A DNA stretch of 64,000 nucleotides from CBDFKF01 sp965248765 (GCA_965248765.1 CBDFKF010000004.1:1488001-1552000), one strand, 5' to 3'. Counted from the stretch's first letter, positions 16,521 through 25,843 are shown. The notes: generated from the letters alone by a model not told the origin. Numbers and translations: made by a program.

Positions 16521-17728
16521 TAGTCGCCGATGCCCTTGAAGACGAGCTGCAGCGGTGGCGGCTCCGGCAACTGGATCAGATCGACAAAGTAGCCCTTGCC
16601 GTCCTTGATCCCGAGCACGGCTTGCGGCCGCTCGAGGTTGATGTGGAGGTCCGGCGTGAATTTGGTCGGACCGACCAGCAGCTCCACCCCATCGAACTTG
16701 TTGTACTCGGCGAGCACCGCGTCGCTGTCGAAGGTGCCGGCCCGCTCGACCGCGATACCGTATGCTTCGATAACGCTATAGCCCGAGAGCGCGAACGAGC
16801 AGCACACGCGCTCGCCATATTTCTCGGCATAGCGATCGAAGAAGTCGTTGACCCGCTGACGCGGATCGTCGCCAAACGGCGAGGCATAGGTCCCCGTAAA
16901 GTGGTCGTTAAGACCGGGGATTCCTTCGGTCCAGTAATCGCCGTCCATCGAGTCGCCGCCCGAGATCGCCATGTTCAAACCGGCGCCGCGGAGTTGACGG
17001 ATGGCGCTGATGGCGCCCGCGCCATAGGAGCACAGGTGGATCAGGTCGGGATCACCCTCGTCCGCCGCGACGTTCTTCAAACGCGTGATCTGCGAGGCGA
17101 TCGAGGCGTCGTCCTGCTTGAAGTTATCGTAGCCCAGAACCTTGCCGCCGAGCTTTTCCCAGCGAACTCTGAAGCCCTCGCAGATGGTCTTGTCATACTC
17201 GATCGAGCTGTCGAGGATCAGATAGGCACTGCGCCAATTCTTACTGTTATAGGCCCACTCGGCGATGACGGCGCCACTGGTGAGCGAGGAGTTCGACATC
17301 GTGAAGGCATAGGGGCCAACACCTTGGGCGCCCATCTTGGCGTCGGAGGCGCACAGCGAGAACACGACCAGGCCTTCGTTGTTGGCGACCGTCGCGGCCG
17401 GACCGCCCATGTCATAATCGCAGGAGACGACGACGAACTGCGCGCCCTGAGCGATGACCTCGGCGCCGGCCCTGGCGCCCTGGGTCTGATCGGACTTGGT
17501 GTCGGACGTGACGACCTTGATCTGCTTGCCGAGGAGACCACCCTTGGCGTTGATGTCGTCGATCGCCATAAACGCGGAGCGCGATGGCGGTCCGTCGTAG
17601 GCACTCATCCAGCCGCTCTCGGCGATAGCAAAGCCAACGATGACCTCATGACCGTCAGCCTTGGCCGATTGCAGGCCGGCGGCCATCGCCATAACTGCAG
17701 CGGCCGCGAATAGCGGTAGTCTCAGCAT
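16520..17728 (-). CDS. ABC transporter substrate-binding protein (amide/urea/branched-chain type), orphan
   Basis: A 402-residue periplasmic binding protein with a signal peptide (residues 1-25, SAKA) and the type I fold of the UrtA/FmdD/LivK group (AFMAIDDINAKGGLLGKQIK, KSDQTQGARAGAEVIAQG, DDPRQRVNDFFDRYAEKYGE). Members capture urea, short amides or branched amino acids for ABC import. The Shine-Dalgarno GGGAGCG before ATG 17728 sets the start. No permease or ATPase gene is nearby. The gene follows dmf-type genes on the same strand after 86 bases, so an amide such as a formamide is the likely ligand. This is an inference from position. The stop codon was re-formed by the IS5-type insertion. 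Confidence 0.85.
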   Translation of the reverse strand: MLRLPLFAAAAVMAMAAGLQSAKADGHEVIVGFAIAESGWMSAYDGPPSRSAFMAIDDINAKGGLLGKQIKVVTSDTKSDQTQGARAGAEVIAQGAQFVVVSCDYDMGGPAATVANNEGLVVFSLCASDAKMGAQGVGPYAFTMSNSSLTSGAVIAEWAYNSKNWRSAYLILDSSIEYDKTICEGFRVRWEKLGGKVLGYDNFKQDDASIASQITRLKNVAADEGDPDLIHLCSYGAGAISAIRQLRGAGLNMAISGGDSMDGDYWTEGIPGLNDHFTGTYASPFGDDPRQRVNDFFDRYAEKYGERVCCSFALSGYSVIEAYGIAVERAGTFDSDAVLAEYNKFDGVELLVGPTKFTPDLHINLERPQAVLGIKDGKGYFVDLIQLPEPPPLQLVFKGIGD

Positions 17729-17814
17729 GTTTCGCTCCCTGTCTTGGCCGGTATGACCCGTCTTACGGGTCGTGAAGGCGCAGACAGTACCACAACTCTG
17801 CGGACGCCAAGCCG

Positions 17815-20061
17815 TCAAAACCACCGTTCGTCGAGGAAGCGGTTCAACACATTCGCGGTCATCCGCGAGACGTTGTTGTCATAGCCATCGTGCGACAGGC
17901 TGCCGCACCAGCATTGCGAGCTGAACGAGAACACCGCGCCGCCGCCACCGGTCTCGTAGAACACGATGTCGGCGTGGATCAGCGGGTTCTCGGGCGCGTG
18001 GATGTTGGGCATCGTCGCCCCCATCTCCTCGACCACCAGCATGTAGCTTTCGGTGTGATTCTCCGAGCGGGCGACGTTGAGTGCGTGGGGCGGGGTGCCG
18101 TAGCGCGGCTCGACGCGGTCGAACTCGAGCCCCGCGGCACCGCCGCCGATCAAGCCGAAGTCGCCGATCAGCTCATTCTCGCCGATCCCTTCGAATGCGA
18201 ATGCGACACGCGGATCGTGGCTTTCCGGCCGGCGCCGGAAGTACGAGGCGATGTCCATGCCCATCGAGACGACGCCCGAGCCGACCAGACGTTGTGGCGC
18301 CCGCCCAGCGTTGCGCCACAGCCCGGCGAACTCGCCATCGAGGCTCTGGTACTCCTCGCCCGGCTCGGTGACCCATGTGCGGCTGCCGCCGGCCCGCCGC
18401 ATCTCGATCGCGCCCGGGGCACCATCGTTAAAAGCGATGCGCCAATAAAAGCCATTCCCGCCCATGTACATCAGTCGCCCGCCTTGACCGGTATAGGCCG
18501 CGATGGCGTCCCACATGCGCGTCGAGGTGTACTCGGGATGGGTGCCGGTCAGCACCGCCCGATAGGGGCGCAACAGCTCCAGGCCCTCGGCGTCGAGGTC
18601 CTCGTCGGTGATCACGTCGTACTCGTAACCCTGGGTCTCCAACCAATCGGTCAGGTGCGTATCGGCGCAGAACTCGCGCAGGCTTGAGCCGTGCAGGCCG
18701 AAAGGGCTGTTGTGCTTGGGCCGCATGTTGGTGATCGGCCGCAGGCGCGAGGAGAACGCGATGCCGCTGCCGTCCGAATGCAGTTCGTAGAGTGACTTGC
18801 CCCACTCCGGGTGGCGATAGGCCAGCAGATTGTCCGGATAGATGATCAAAAGCCGCGAGGCCCAGGCCTCTGATTCCGGCGAATACAGAGCGTTGAAATT
18901 GGCATACGCCATGTAGGTAGCGGTCGAGGCGAGGTAGGCTATCTTGGCGCGCGGGCGGCCGCGCGCGGGCCGCACGAAGAACGGGATGTAGTCCTCGACA
19001 TCGCCGGCTTTCAGGCGCGCCGCATAGACGCCGCTCTTCAGGCGTGGCGGCACCTCGAGCGTAAAATCGGCCTCCCAGCCGGAGTCGTAGAGATCGTCGT
19101 CGTGAAAGTGGATTGCGCCGTATTCCTCCGGCGCATCGTGGGCCCGCAGGCAACTGCCGCTCCAGTTGTGGCCGGTCATCGCCCGGGTCGGCAAGTGCAC
19201 CGTGTAGCCATCCAGCCGGTTAGTTGAGAGGTCGGTGATGGCGGTGCTCGCCATGTCGCGCCCGAGATCCCACCACCCGACAATCGTCGCATTACGCCGA
19301 TTGGCCGGCTCATGCGCGCGGAAGGCGGTCATCTCCGCGCCGTCGAGCACCCGGCTGGCAAGGCGCGGCCGATCGATCTTGCCGTTGTAGTGATCGCCGA
19401 AAACCGTGCGCGCGCCGCGGGTGCGCCGGAAGCCCGCGGCCATCGAAAACGGTGCCGGGTTGTTAAGGCGCGGGCGCACCCGCGCGCGCCGCCGCACCTC
19501 CGCGTCGGTCTCGATGGCCGGATAGTCATTGCACAGGGTTTGGACGACGGTGACCTGGCCGCTGTCGCCATCATAGCTGGCGGCGATGAAGCACCACTCG
19601 CGACTCAGCAGTTCTAGACCAGTGCCGATGACCTCGGTGCGGCGCCCATCGCCGAGGAGAAGCGCGGCCGCTCCTTTGTCGTCGATGATTAGGGCGTAGC
19701 CCGCGCGCTGCCGTGCGGCCCACCGGCCGAGCACGATCTGGCGCCCGTTGGTGGGAGTCGTCGGCCAGATGAGGGCCTGGAGCGTGAAGCTCCCCAGCGC
19801 ATCGAGGGCAGGCCCGGGTGGGATCACCGCGCACGAGCCCGGATAAGTCTCCTGCTTGCGGGCTCGGTAACGGCCGCTGATCGCCGTCCGTACCACCGTT
19901 TCCTTGAGTCCCGGGCCGGCCGGATTAAGATCGCCGTGGACGAGGCGGACGAGGTCGGCGCGGTATTCGTCGATCCCTTCGGCGCTCACGTAGAAACGGA
20001 TGACATCGCCCGGCGCAACGCTCATCGGGTCTGAGTAACCGGCGATATAGGGGGTGGCCAA
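17815..20061 (-). CDS. dmfA2: N,N-dimethylformamidase large (beta) subunit-like
   Basis: A 748-residue protein matching the large subunit of DMFase, which hydrolyses N,N-dimethylformamide to dimethylamine and formate. Residues 90-290 contain a LamG/concanavalin-like insert (SFTLQALIWPTT, LSREWCFIAASYDGDSG, NGKIDRPRLASRVLDG). Residues 360-720 are the catalytic part. The characterised enzyme uses an iron held by two tyrosines and one glutamate (recalled as Y399, Y440, E521). The matching residues here appear to be Y386 (ATYMAYAN), Y425 (GKSLYELH) and E510 (THPEYTS). There is no signal peptide, so it is cytoplasmic. It lies nine bases after the small-subunit gene. The true substrate may be another substituted formamide or amide. 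Confidence 0.85.
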   Translation of the reverse strand: MATPYIAGYSDPMSVAPGDVIRFYVSAEGIDEYRADLVRLVHGDLNPAGPGLKETVVRTAISGRYRARKQETYPGSCAVIPPGPALDALGSFTLQALIWPTTPTNGRQIVLGRWAARQRAGYALIIDDKGAAALLLGDGRRTEVIGTGLELLSREWCFIAASYDGDSGQVTVVQTLCNDYPAIETDAEVRRRARVRPRLNNPAPFSMAAGFRRTRGARTVFGDHYNGKIDRPRLASRVLDGAEMTAFRAHEPANRRNATIVGWWDLGRDMASTAITDLSTNRLDGYTVHLPTRAMTGHNWSGSCLRAHDAPEEYGAIHFHDDDLYDSGWEADFTLEVPPRLKSGVYAARLKAGDVEDYIPFFVRPARGRPRAKIAYLASTATYMAYANFNALYSPESEAWASRLLIIYPDNLLAYRHPEWGKSLYELHSDGSGIAFSSRLRPITNMRPKHNSPFGLHGSSLREFCADTHLTDWLETQGYEYDVITDEDLDAEGLELLRPYRAVLTGTHPEYTSTRMWDAIAAYTGQGGRLMYMGGNGFYWRIAFNDGAPGAIEMRRAGGSRTWVTEPGEEYQSLDGEFAGLWRNAGRAPQRLVGSGVVSMGMDIASYFRRRPESHDPRVAFAFEGIGENELIGDFGLIGGGAAGLEFDRVEPRYGTPPHALNVARSENHTESYMLVVEEMGATMPNIHAPENPLIHADIVFYETGGGGAVFSFSSQCWCGSLSHDGYDNNVSRMTANVLNRFLDERWF

Positions 20062-20070
20062 GGCTTGGTC

Positions 20071-20367
20071 CTAGCGCCGCGCCCGGTCGGCGAGCCGCCG
20101 CCGGAACACGAACCGCTGCGCCTCGAGCATGTCGTCGAAGACGTGGCGTTTGTGTAGCTTGATCGGGTTCTTCACCTCCCCCGTCAGACTCGCCAGCACC
20201 CATTCACGATAGGGCTTGGTGCAGACCAGAACGTATCTGCCTTCGGCCGGGTCAAGCCGCAGTTCCTCGAGAAGATGCCTCAGCGCCGGACTGTGATGCC
20301 CGATCGGATTGGCATCGAACTCCTCGATGAGCGCCGCCAACGCCGGCGATGTGTCTGAATGATCCAC
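20071..20367 (-). CDS. dmfA1: N,N-dimethylformamidase small (alpha) subunit-like
   Basis: A 98-residue helical protein starting at GTG 20367 (MDHSDTSPALAALIEEF). Its pattern matches the DMFase small subunit: ANPIGHHSPALRHLLEELRLDP, EGRYVLVCTKPYREWVLA and a C-terminal EAQRFVFRRRLADRARR helix. It is about 30 residues shorter at the N-terminus than the Paracoccus protein as I recall it. The small subunit packs onto the large one and is needed for activity. It is nine bases upstream of the large-subunit gene and 22 bases after the glyoxalase II stop, so all three are co-transcribed. The frame is open further upstream, but that part lies inside the glyoxalase gene and has no homology. Confidence 0.75.
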   Translation of the reverse strand: MDHSDTSPALAALIEEFDANPIGHHSPALRHLLEELRLDPAEGRYVLVCTKPYREWVLASLTGEVKNPIKLHKRHVFDDMLEAQRFVFRRRLADRARR

Positions 20368-20389
20368 CGTGGAACCGGTGTGAGCGAGC

Positions 20390-21181
20390 CTACCAGCTGT
20401 TGCGGAGTTCGCGGAGCTTGACGAAGACCTCCATCGGCGACGGCTCGTCCGGCAAGTCGGGATAGGACTCACGCAGGCGCGCGATCACGGTCGGGTTGTG
20501 CAGCCGGAAAAAGGCGTTGATCTCCTTCTCCAGCCCCAGCGTCGTTACCAGCGGCTGGTGTGGATCCTGCGGCTTCACCTCCTTGAGTAGCTCGGCTGCT
20601 CGGGCATTGCCGGGCTCGCGGTCGAGCGTGAAGCCGAGGTTGTTCTCGATGTAGTCGTGGCCGGGATAGACCAGGGTCGTATCGGGGAGCTCAGCGAGCT
20701 GGCTAACGAACGTGTCGTAGAGCAGCTCGGGATGGCCGCCGCCGTGGCAGTTGCCGGCACCGGCATTGAACAGCGTATCCCCACACAGCAGCGACGGGTG
20801 ATCGGCATGGGCCAGCAGACAGATATGGGCGCGGGTGTGGCCGGGCGTATCGAGGACTTCGAGCTCGACGGTCTTGCCGATCCGGACCTTGTCACCGGCC
20901 GAGAGCCCGATATCCATGCCCGGAATCTTGTTCTTGGCGCCGGCGTGGGCCAGCAACTTGGCGCCGGTGGCTGCCAGCACGGCATCGTTGCCGCCGATGT
21001 GGTCCTGGTGCTCGTGGGTATTGAGCAGCTGGGTGATGGTCCAGCCCTTCTCTTTGGCCCGGTCCAGACAGAGCTGCGATTCCAGGGGGTCGATGGCCAT
21101 CGCCTCGCCGGTCTCGGCACAGGCGATGAGGTAGTTGAAGTTGCAATAGGCGTTGTCCGTGTAGATCTGCTCGATGAGCAT
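20390..21181 (-). CDS. gloB: Hydroxyacylglutathione hydrolase-like MBL-fold enzyme
   Basis: A 263-residue metallo-beta-lactamase-fold hydrolase of the glyoxalase II type. Two-metal motif THEHQDHIGG at about residues 54-63, then DTPGHTRAHICLL, CGDTLFNAGAGNCHGGG and YPGHDYIENNLGF. The C-terminal substrate-binding helices (GLEKEINAFFRLHNP) are present, as expected for true glyoxalase II. It would cleave S-lactoylglutathione or S-formylglutathione-like thioesters. First gene of the dmf operon on this strand. Formaldehyde or formate handling after amide breakdown would be a logical link, which is inference. Confidence 0.85.
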   Translation of the reverse strand: MLIEQIYTDNAYCNFNYLIACAETGEAMAIDPLESQLCLDRAKEKGWTITQLLNTHEHQDHIGGNDAVLAATGAKLLAHAGAKNKIPGMDIGLSAGDKVRIGKTVELEVLDTPGHTRAHICLLAHADHPSLLCGDTLFNAGAGNCHGGGHPELLYDTFVSQLAELPDTTLVYPGHDYIENNLGFTLDREPGNARAAELLKEVKPQDPHQPLVTTLGLEKEINAFFRLHNPTVIARLRESYPDLPDEPSPMEVFVKLRELRNSW

Positions 21182-21287
21182 GCCGTTACCTCCCTGCCCC
21201 GAACGCGCCTGGCAAGTCTAGCGCGGCGGCGGCAGCAACGTCATGGCATTTACCCCCAGGCCCCTGGAGGGCGCTTTCGGCGTCGAG

Positions 21288-22281
21288 CTAAGGGCTTATT
21301 TCGGTGGTGCCGAGCGAACGCTGGATGGCCGGGGGAAGCCAGCGCATCAAGCAGAGCAACAGGAGAACGCCTTCACGCCAACGCAGCGGATCGCGCCGGA
21401 GCGCGGCCCATAGATAGGCGCGGGCGTGCCGCCAGCGGCGTGCGCTCAGATGGGTTCTTCCCTTGAAGGCGTATTGGGTGGCTTCGCTCTTCCTGCGCAA
21501 CGCGCCGCGCGCGGGCGCCGTAGCACCGCATGATCTCGGGGTCCGAGAAAACCGCTTCAATCGTCGGTACGCTCTCCGCGATGTGGGGTCCGGGATCGCC
21601 GCTCGCAAGCCGGCGCGCCGCGCTGCCTCGGCGAATGCGGTAGTCGATCACTGGCTCGGGGCCCATGTAGATGGACGTGCCGCGGGCGGCGAGCCGGCAC
21701 CACAAGAGCCAGTCGGTCGACATCTGGGCTTGGCACGGCCAGCCTCCCACCTGCTCGACGAATCCCCGGCGAATGCACGCTTGACCCGGTGTAGTAATCG
21801 GCTGCCGTCGCAGCACGTGCGTGATCACGTCGCCCGAAGGGCGCTTGCCGAGCACCGCTCCGGTCGTCAGCGTCAGGCCCGCCTCCGTGATATAGGCGCG
21901 CTCGCCATAGACGACGCCAGCCTCGGGATGCGCCGCCAGGCTCTCGCCGAAGCGTTGCAGTGCCTGCGGGTGCAGCCTGTCATCACCATCGAGAAAGACG
22001 ATCAGCTCACCAAGGCTCTCGGAGAACCCGCGCTGGCGCGTCGACTGCGCGCCAGCGTTCGCCTGACTCATCAGCCGTATCCGGTCGTCGGCATAGCGGC
22101 GGACGACGTCCCCGGTGCCGTCGATCGAACCGTCATCGACGACCACCAGCTCCCAGTCGGTGGCCGTCTGGTCGAGAACGCTCTGCACCGTCTCGCCGAT
22201 GAACGCCGCGGAGTTGTACGCCGGGACGATCACCGAGAAGCGAGGGACGGCCGGGCGAGGTCTCTGTTGCTCTGACGCCAT
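21288..22281 (-). pseudogene. Family 2 glycosyltransferase, frameshifted near the C-terminus
   Basis: From ATG 22281 the first frame encodes a GT-A glycosyltransferase (FSVIVPAYNSAAFIGETVQSVL, WELVVVDDGSIDGTGDVV, VFLDGDDRLHPQAL) through about residue 260. Around 21500 the frame switches. The true end continues as ALRRKSEATQYAFKGRTHL and a hydrophobic membrane-like tail (REGVLLLLCLMRWLP), stop 21290-21288. A single-base change explains the break. The catalytic domain (nucleotide-sugar Asp pairs) is complete, so a shorter product from the first frame might keep activity. The normal role would be adding a sugar to a surface polymer. No other polysaccharide genes are near. Confidence 0.75.
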
Positions 22282-22382
22282 CATTTTGAGCCGGGGGAAA
22301 CGCGCGGGCCATCCTATCGTGGCGGACGATGGACCGCGCGTGATACCCATCACGCCGGCAGCTGGCTCGGTCCCGACGCGCC

Positions 22383-23045
22383 CTACCGCCGGTCGCGCCG
22401 TATCGTGTTGAGCCCGGCAACGAACAGCCCGGTCACAGCCTCAGCCAGCGCTTCGTCGGTTTGACCGACGGCGACGCCCGGCGGCAGTTGCCGATCGGCC
22501 AGCAGGCTTGCCAGTCCGTGCACGTTCGCCCACGCCGCGATGGTCGCCACCTCCGCTTGCGCAGCCTCGCCGCCAACATAGCTGCCGATCGCCTCGCGAA
22601 TCACCGACCACGCTGCAAGCGCCGCGACGCCGAGCGCCGGATGGCTTTCCTTGTCGGCACACTCGGGACCGAACATCAGACGCAAGGTCTGCGGGTTCTC
22701 GGTTGCAAAGCGGACGTACGCCATGCCGAGTGCCTGGATGCGCGCGGCCAGATCTTCGACGCCGTCGCCAGCGCCACGCATGCCAGCGGTGAGTCCCTCG
22801 AACCCTTGGGTCGCCACCGCGGCCAACAACGCCTCCTTGTCGGCAAAATGCCGGTACGGTGCGGTCTGCGAGACGCCGGCTGCCCGCGCCGCCGCCCGCA
22901 CGCTGAGCGCACCGACGCCGTCCTCGGCCAGGATCCTACCTGCGGCGACAATCAGGGCGGCGCGCAGGTTGCCGTGGTGGTAGCCCCCGCGTTTCCGCCG
23001 CCCCGCGGCCCCCGCCTGTACTTTTTCTTCGGCGGATGTTGACAT
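22383..23045 (-). CDS. TetR family transcriptional regulator
   Basis: A 220-residue repressor. A basic N-terminus (RRKRGGYHHGNLRAAL) leads into the TetR HTH (RILAEDGVGALSVRAAARAAGVSQTAPYRHFADKEALLAAVA, about residues 35-75), then a C-terminal ligand domain of the TetR_C_33/WHG type (TENPQTLRLMFGPE, AAWANVHGLASLLADRQLP). It is divergent from the carotenoid oxygenase gene. A perfect palindrome in the shared control region (23080-23098) is its likely operator. The ATG at 23045 was chosen because the basic arm starts there. Confidence 0.88.
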   Translation of the reverse strand: MSTSAEEKVQAGAAGRRKRGGYHHGNLRAALIVAAGRILAEDGVGALSVRAAARAAGVSQTAPYRHFADKEALLAAVATQGFEGLTAGMRGAGDGVEDLAARIQALGMAYVRFATENPQTLRLMFGPECADKESHPALGVAALAAWSVIREAIGSYVGGEAAQAEVATIAAWANVHGLASLLADRQLPPGVAVGQTDEALAEAVTGLFVAGLNTIRRDRR

Positions 23046-23079
23046 CGTCAATATGACTCCCCACATTAGCGCCAGATCA

Positions 23080-23098
23080 ATGTTTACACCGTAAACAT
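23080..23098. promoter_or_regulatory. Candidate TetR operator
   Basis: ATGTTTAC-ACC-GTAAACAT is a perfect 8-bp inverted repeat with a 3-bp spacer. It lies 35 bases upstream of the TetR start and 75 bases upstream of the carotenoid oxygenase start. Size and symmetry fit a TetR dimer, and the position would let one site control both directions. Confidence 0.65.
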
Positions 23099-23172
23099 AT
23101 CTCATGCAAGAAACCAAGGCGGCTTCCGTGAGAGCTGACTTACTATCTCGTTCAGATGCAGGAGGAAGGCCG

Positions 23173-24711
23173 ATGATCGCTCGACGCAACACGCTACGGA
23201 TGATGGGCGGGAGTGTCGCAGCATTGGCGCTGGCCGGCACCGGGTGCTCGCCGGGGCCGGCGGGGCCGGCGCTCGCCGAGGAGACAGACGAGCGCACCTG
23301 GCTCGCGCTGCTCGGCACCTTGCTACGAGAAGAGCGCGACTATCGGCCGCGGATCGAGGGACGGCTGCCGCCCGGCCTGCGCGGCACGCTCTACCGCAAC
23401 GGCCCCGGCCTGTTCGACCGCGCCGGCTATGCCAAGAATCACCTGCTCGACGGTGACGGCCTGGTCCAGGCGTTCATCGTGGATGACACCGGCGTCCGCT
23501 ACCGGAATCGCTTCGTGCGCACCGAGAAGTTCATCGAGGAGGAGCAGGCGGGCGCGTTCCTCTATCCGACCTGGACCACGCTGGCGCCCGAGTTCCTCGA
23601 CAACGTGCCGGGCTTCCCCACCAAGTCCCAGGCCGGCATCACCACCTATGTCCATGCCGGTCGGCTATTCGCTCTCGACGAGGTCGGTGAGCCCTACGAG
23701 CTCGACCTGGCGACGCTGGAGACCAAGGGCGAGTTCCTGGTGGCCGGCGAGAACGGCCCCGGCAACTACAAGGCGCACACCAAGCTCGATGGGCGCACCG
23801 GCGAATGGATCATCCTCGGCCAGAGCGGCTTCAGGGAGCCCGAGCTCCACGTCATCGTGAGAAGCGCCGACAGCAGACTCGTGCGGCACCTTACGCTGGC
23901 CAATCCCCGCAACAATTACATCCACGACTTCTTCGCGAGCGAACGCCATATCATCATCAATCTCCATGCCATGGAGATGAGCCCGCTCGCCATGCTCGCC
24001 GGCCTCAAGAGCGTCACCGAGACCCTGCGCTGGAAGCCCGAGATCGGCAACAAGGTGATGGTGATCGACCGTCACGAGGAGGGCGAGCCACTGCTCCTCG
24101 ACGCGCCGGCGGCATGGATGTGGCACGGCTTCAATGCCTACGACCGCGGCGATGAGATCGTCGCCGATTTCGTCGGCTACGAGGCGCCCGATCATTTCGT
24201 CGGCCACGACCCCGCGCTTGCCGCGATCATGGAGGGGCGCCTCGGCCGCGCCCAGTATCCGGGGCGCCTGCGGCGCTACCTCATCAACACCAAACGCCGC
24301 CAGCTCCGCGAGGAGATCATCGATCCCGAGAACCATGAGTTCCCGATGGTCAACCCGCGGCTCGCCTGCCACCGCCACCGCCTCGGCTACGTCACCACCT
24401 CGCGCGAGCGCACCATCTTCCATGATGGCATTGCCCGTATCGACCTGGAGACCGGGCGCCGCGACGAGTTCTATTTCGGTCCCGACTACCATGTCGGCGA
24501 GCCCGTCTTCGCACCGTGGCCGGACCACGACTACGACGGGAGCGCGGCCGGCGAGCCGGGATGGCTGCTGACCGAGGGCCTGAGCGGCGAGACCCGCCAG
24601 AGCTTTCTCGCGGTGTTTGATGCGGAGAACATCGCGGCCGGCCCGGTTGCCCGCGTTCTCCTCGACCACCACGTGCCGCTCTCGTTTCATGGTTACTGGC
24701 ACGCCGCCTGA
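23173..24711 (+). CDS. Carotenoid oxygenase family protein (exported, probable lipoprotein)
   Basis: A 512-residue non-heme iron dioxygenase of the RPE65/carotenoid cleavage family, a seven-bladed propeller. The four iron histidines are seen in KAHTKLD, YIHDFF, MWHGFNAY and the terminal SFHGYW. N-terminal GRLPPGLRGTLYRNGPGLF is a strong family signature. The start at 23173 has AGGAGGAAGG upstream and gives a signal with a lipobox (LAGTGC, residues 19-24), so the product is exported. Members cleave carotenoids, apocarotenoids, stilbenes or lignin-derived alkenes. Export and TetR control hint at an external aromatic alkene more than at carotenoid metabolism. This is inference. Confidence 0.88.
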   Translation: MIARRNTLRMMGGSVAALALAGTGCSPGPAGPALAEETDERTWLALLGTLLREERDYRPRIEGRLPPGLRGTLYRNGPGLFDRAGYAKNHLLDGDGLVQAFIVDDTGVRYRNRFVRTEKFIEEEQAGAFLYPTWTTLAPEFLDNVPGFPTKSQAGITTYVHAGRLFALDEVGEPYELDLATLETKGEFLVAGENGPGNYKAHTKLDGRTGEWIILGQSGFREPELHVIVRSADSRLVRHLTLANPRNNYIHDFFASERHIIINLHAMEMSPLAMLAGLKSVTETLRWKPEIGNKVMVIDRHEEGEPLLLDAPAAWMWHGFNAYDRGDEIVADFVGYEAPDHFVGHDPALAAIMEGRLGRAQYPGRLRRYLINTKRRQLREEIIDPENHEFPMVNPRLACHRHRLGYVTTSRERTIFHDGIARIDLETGRRDEFYFGPDYHVGEPVFAPWPDHDYDGSAAGEPGWLLTEGLSGETRQSFLAVFDAENIAAGPVARVLLDHHVPLSFHGYWHAA

Positions 24712-24818
24712 GGTGTAGAGTCCCCCGCTCAGGGGAGCCATCAAAAACCCGGTGCGATCGATCGCTTGCGGACGCGCGGTCCGCCGATCGCAATCGGGTG
24801 TTCGCGAGGGAGGAATCC

Positions 24819-25805
24819 ATGAAAAAGATCATGCGCGGCGAAGTCACGCGTTACGCCTTTGATTGGCGCGATGAGGTCGTCTTGCGGGTCGAGCAAGACG
24901 AGAAGTTCCAGATCGAGACCGACGATGCCTGCAGCGGCTTGATCGTCGATGACAGCGACGACCCTGAGGTGCATAGCTTCCACGATGAGCACTGGCAGAA
25001 GCTCCAGGAGAAGTGGCCGCCGACCTTCAACCCGGTGGTCGGCCCGATTCATATCGAGGGCTGCGAGAATGGCGATCTGGTGGCGGTCACCATCGATTGG
25101 ATCGATCCCTGGCGCTACGGCTTCTCCGGCATCATCCCCGGCCTCGGCCCCCTGCACGATTCGCGCAAATGGGAAGGCTGCGCCGAAGAGCATGTCCACG
25201 TCATCGAGCATTTCCCGGGGCCCAGCGGCCACACTCGTGACGGCACCGGCAAGTACTCGGACAAGCTCACGTGGGACCTCGAGCCGTTCTGCGGCACTCT
25301 CGCCACCGCGCCCGAGCGCGAGGTGTTTACCTCACTCCTCGGCCAAGGCCCGTTCGGCGGCAACATCGACTGCCGCGACGTCGCGCCGGGCCACACGATC
25401 TACCTCAACTCCTACCACGAGGGCGGGCTCCTCTATGTCGGCGACATCCACGGCAGTCAGGGCGATACCGAGTTCACCGCCATCGCCGATGAAACCCGGG
25501 CCACCATCCAGCTCAGCTGCAAGGTGATCAAGAACAAGCGCATCCCTTGCGTGCGCATCGACAAGCCCGACAGCGTCGTCGCCGTCGGCATCAACCTGCC
25601 GTACGAGCAAGCGGTCTACGATGCCTGCTTCAACCTGATGGAGTGGATGCGCGACGAGTACGACGTCAAGCCGAAGGACACCTATACCCGCATGTCGTGC
25701 GATCCGGCGTTCCGCATCCGCACTTACCAAATGGTGCGGGCGGTCACGATCCAGCACGTCGCTGGCGCCGAGTATCCGAGGGATCGGCTGTTCCCCGCCT
25801 TCTAA
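24819..25805 (+). CDS. Acetamidase/formamidase family protein
   Basis: A 328-residue amidohydrolase of the FmdA/AmdA family, which cleaves formamide or acetamide to ammonia and the acid. Family marks are VVGPIHIEGCENGDLVAVTI near the N-terminus, then FGGNIDCRDVAPGHTIYL, GLLYVGDIHGSQGDTE and the C-terminal MSCDPAFRIRTYQMV. The start at 24819 has GAGGGAGGA upstream. The SDR gene follows 38 bases later on the same strand. A dimethylformamidase locus 4.7 kb away suggests that the organism uses amides. Confidence 0.88.
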   Translation: MKKIMRGEVTRYAFDWRDEVVLRVEQDEKFQIETDDACSGLIVDDSDDPEVHSFHDEHWQKLQEKWPPTFNPVVGPIHIEGCENGDLVAVTIDWIDPWRYGFSGIIPGLGPLHDSRKWEGCAEEHVHVIEHFPGPSGHTRDGTGKYSDKLTWDLEPFCGTLATAPEREVFTSLLGQGPFGGNIDCRDVAPGHTIYLNSYHEGGLLYVGDIHGSQGDTEFTAIADETRATIQLSCKVIKNKRIPCVRIDKPDSVVAVGINLPYEQAVYDACFNLMEWMRDEYDVKPKDTYTRMSCDPAFRIRTYQMVRAVTIQHVAGAEYPRDRLFPAF

Positions 25806-25843
25806 GCGGGGCCAGGGCATCAACGAGCTAGAGGGAGGGGAAC

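Noticed and set aside
18428..19153. 241-codon frame within the dimethylformamidase gene
   Set aside because: Out-of-frame shadow rich in Arg, Ala and Gly; the large subunit frame is intact and conserved.
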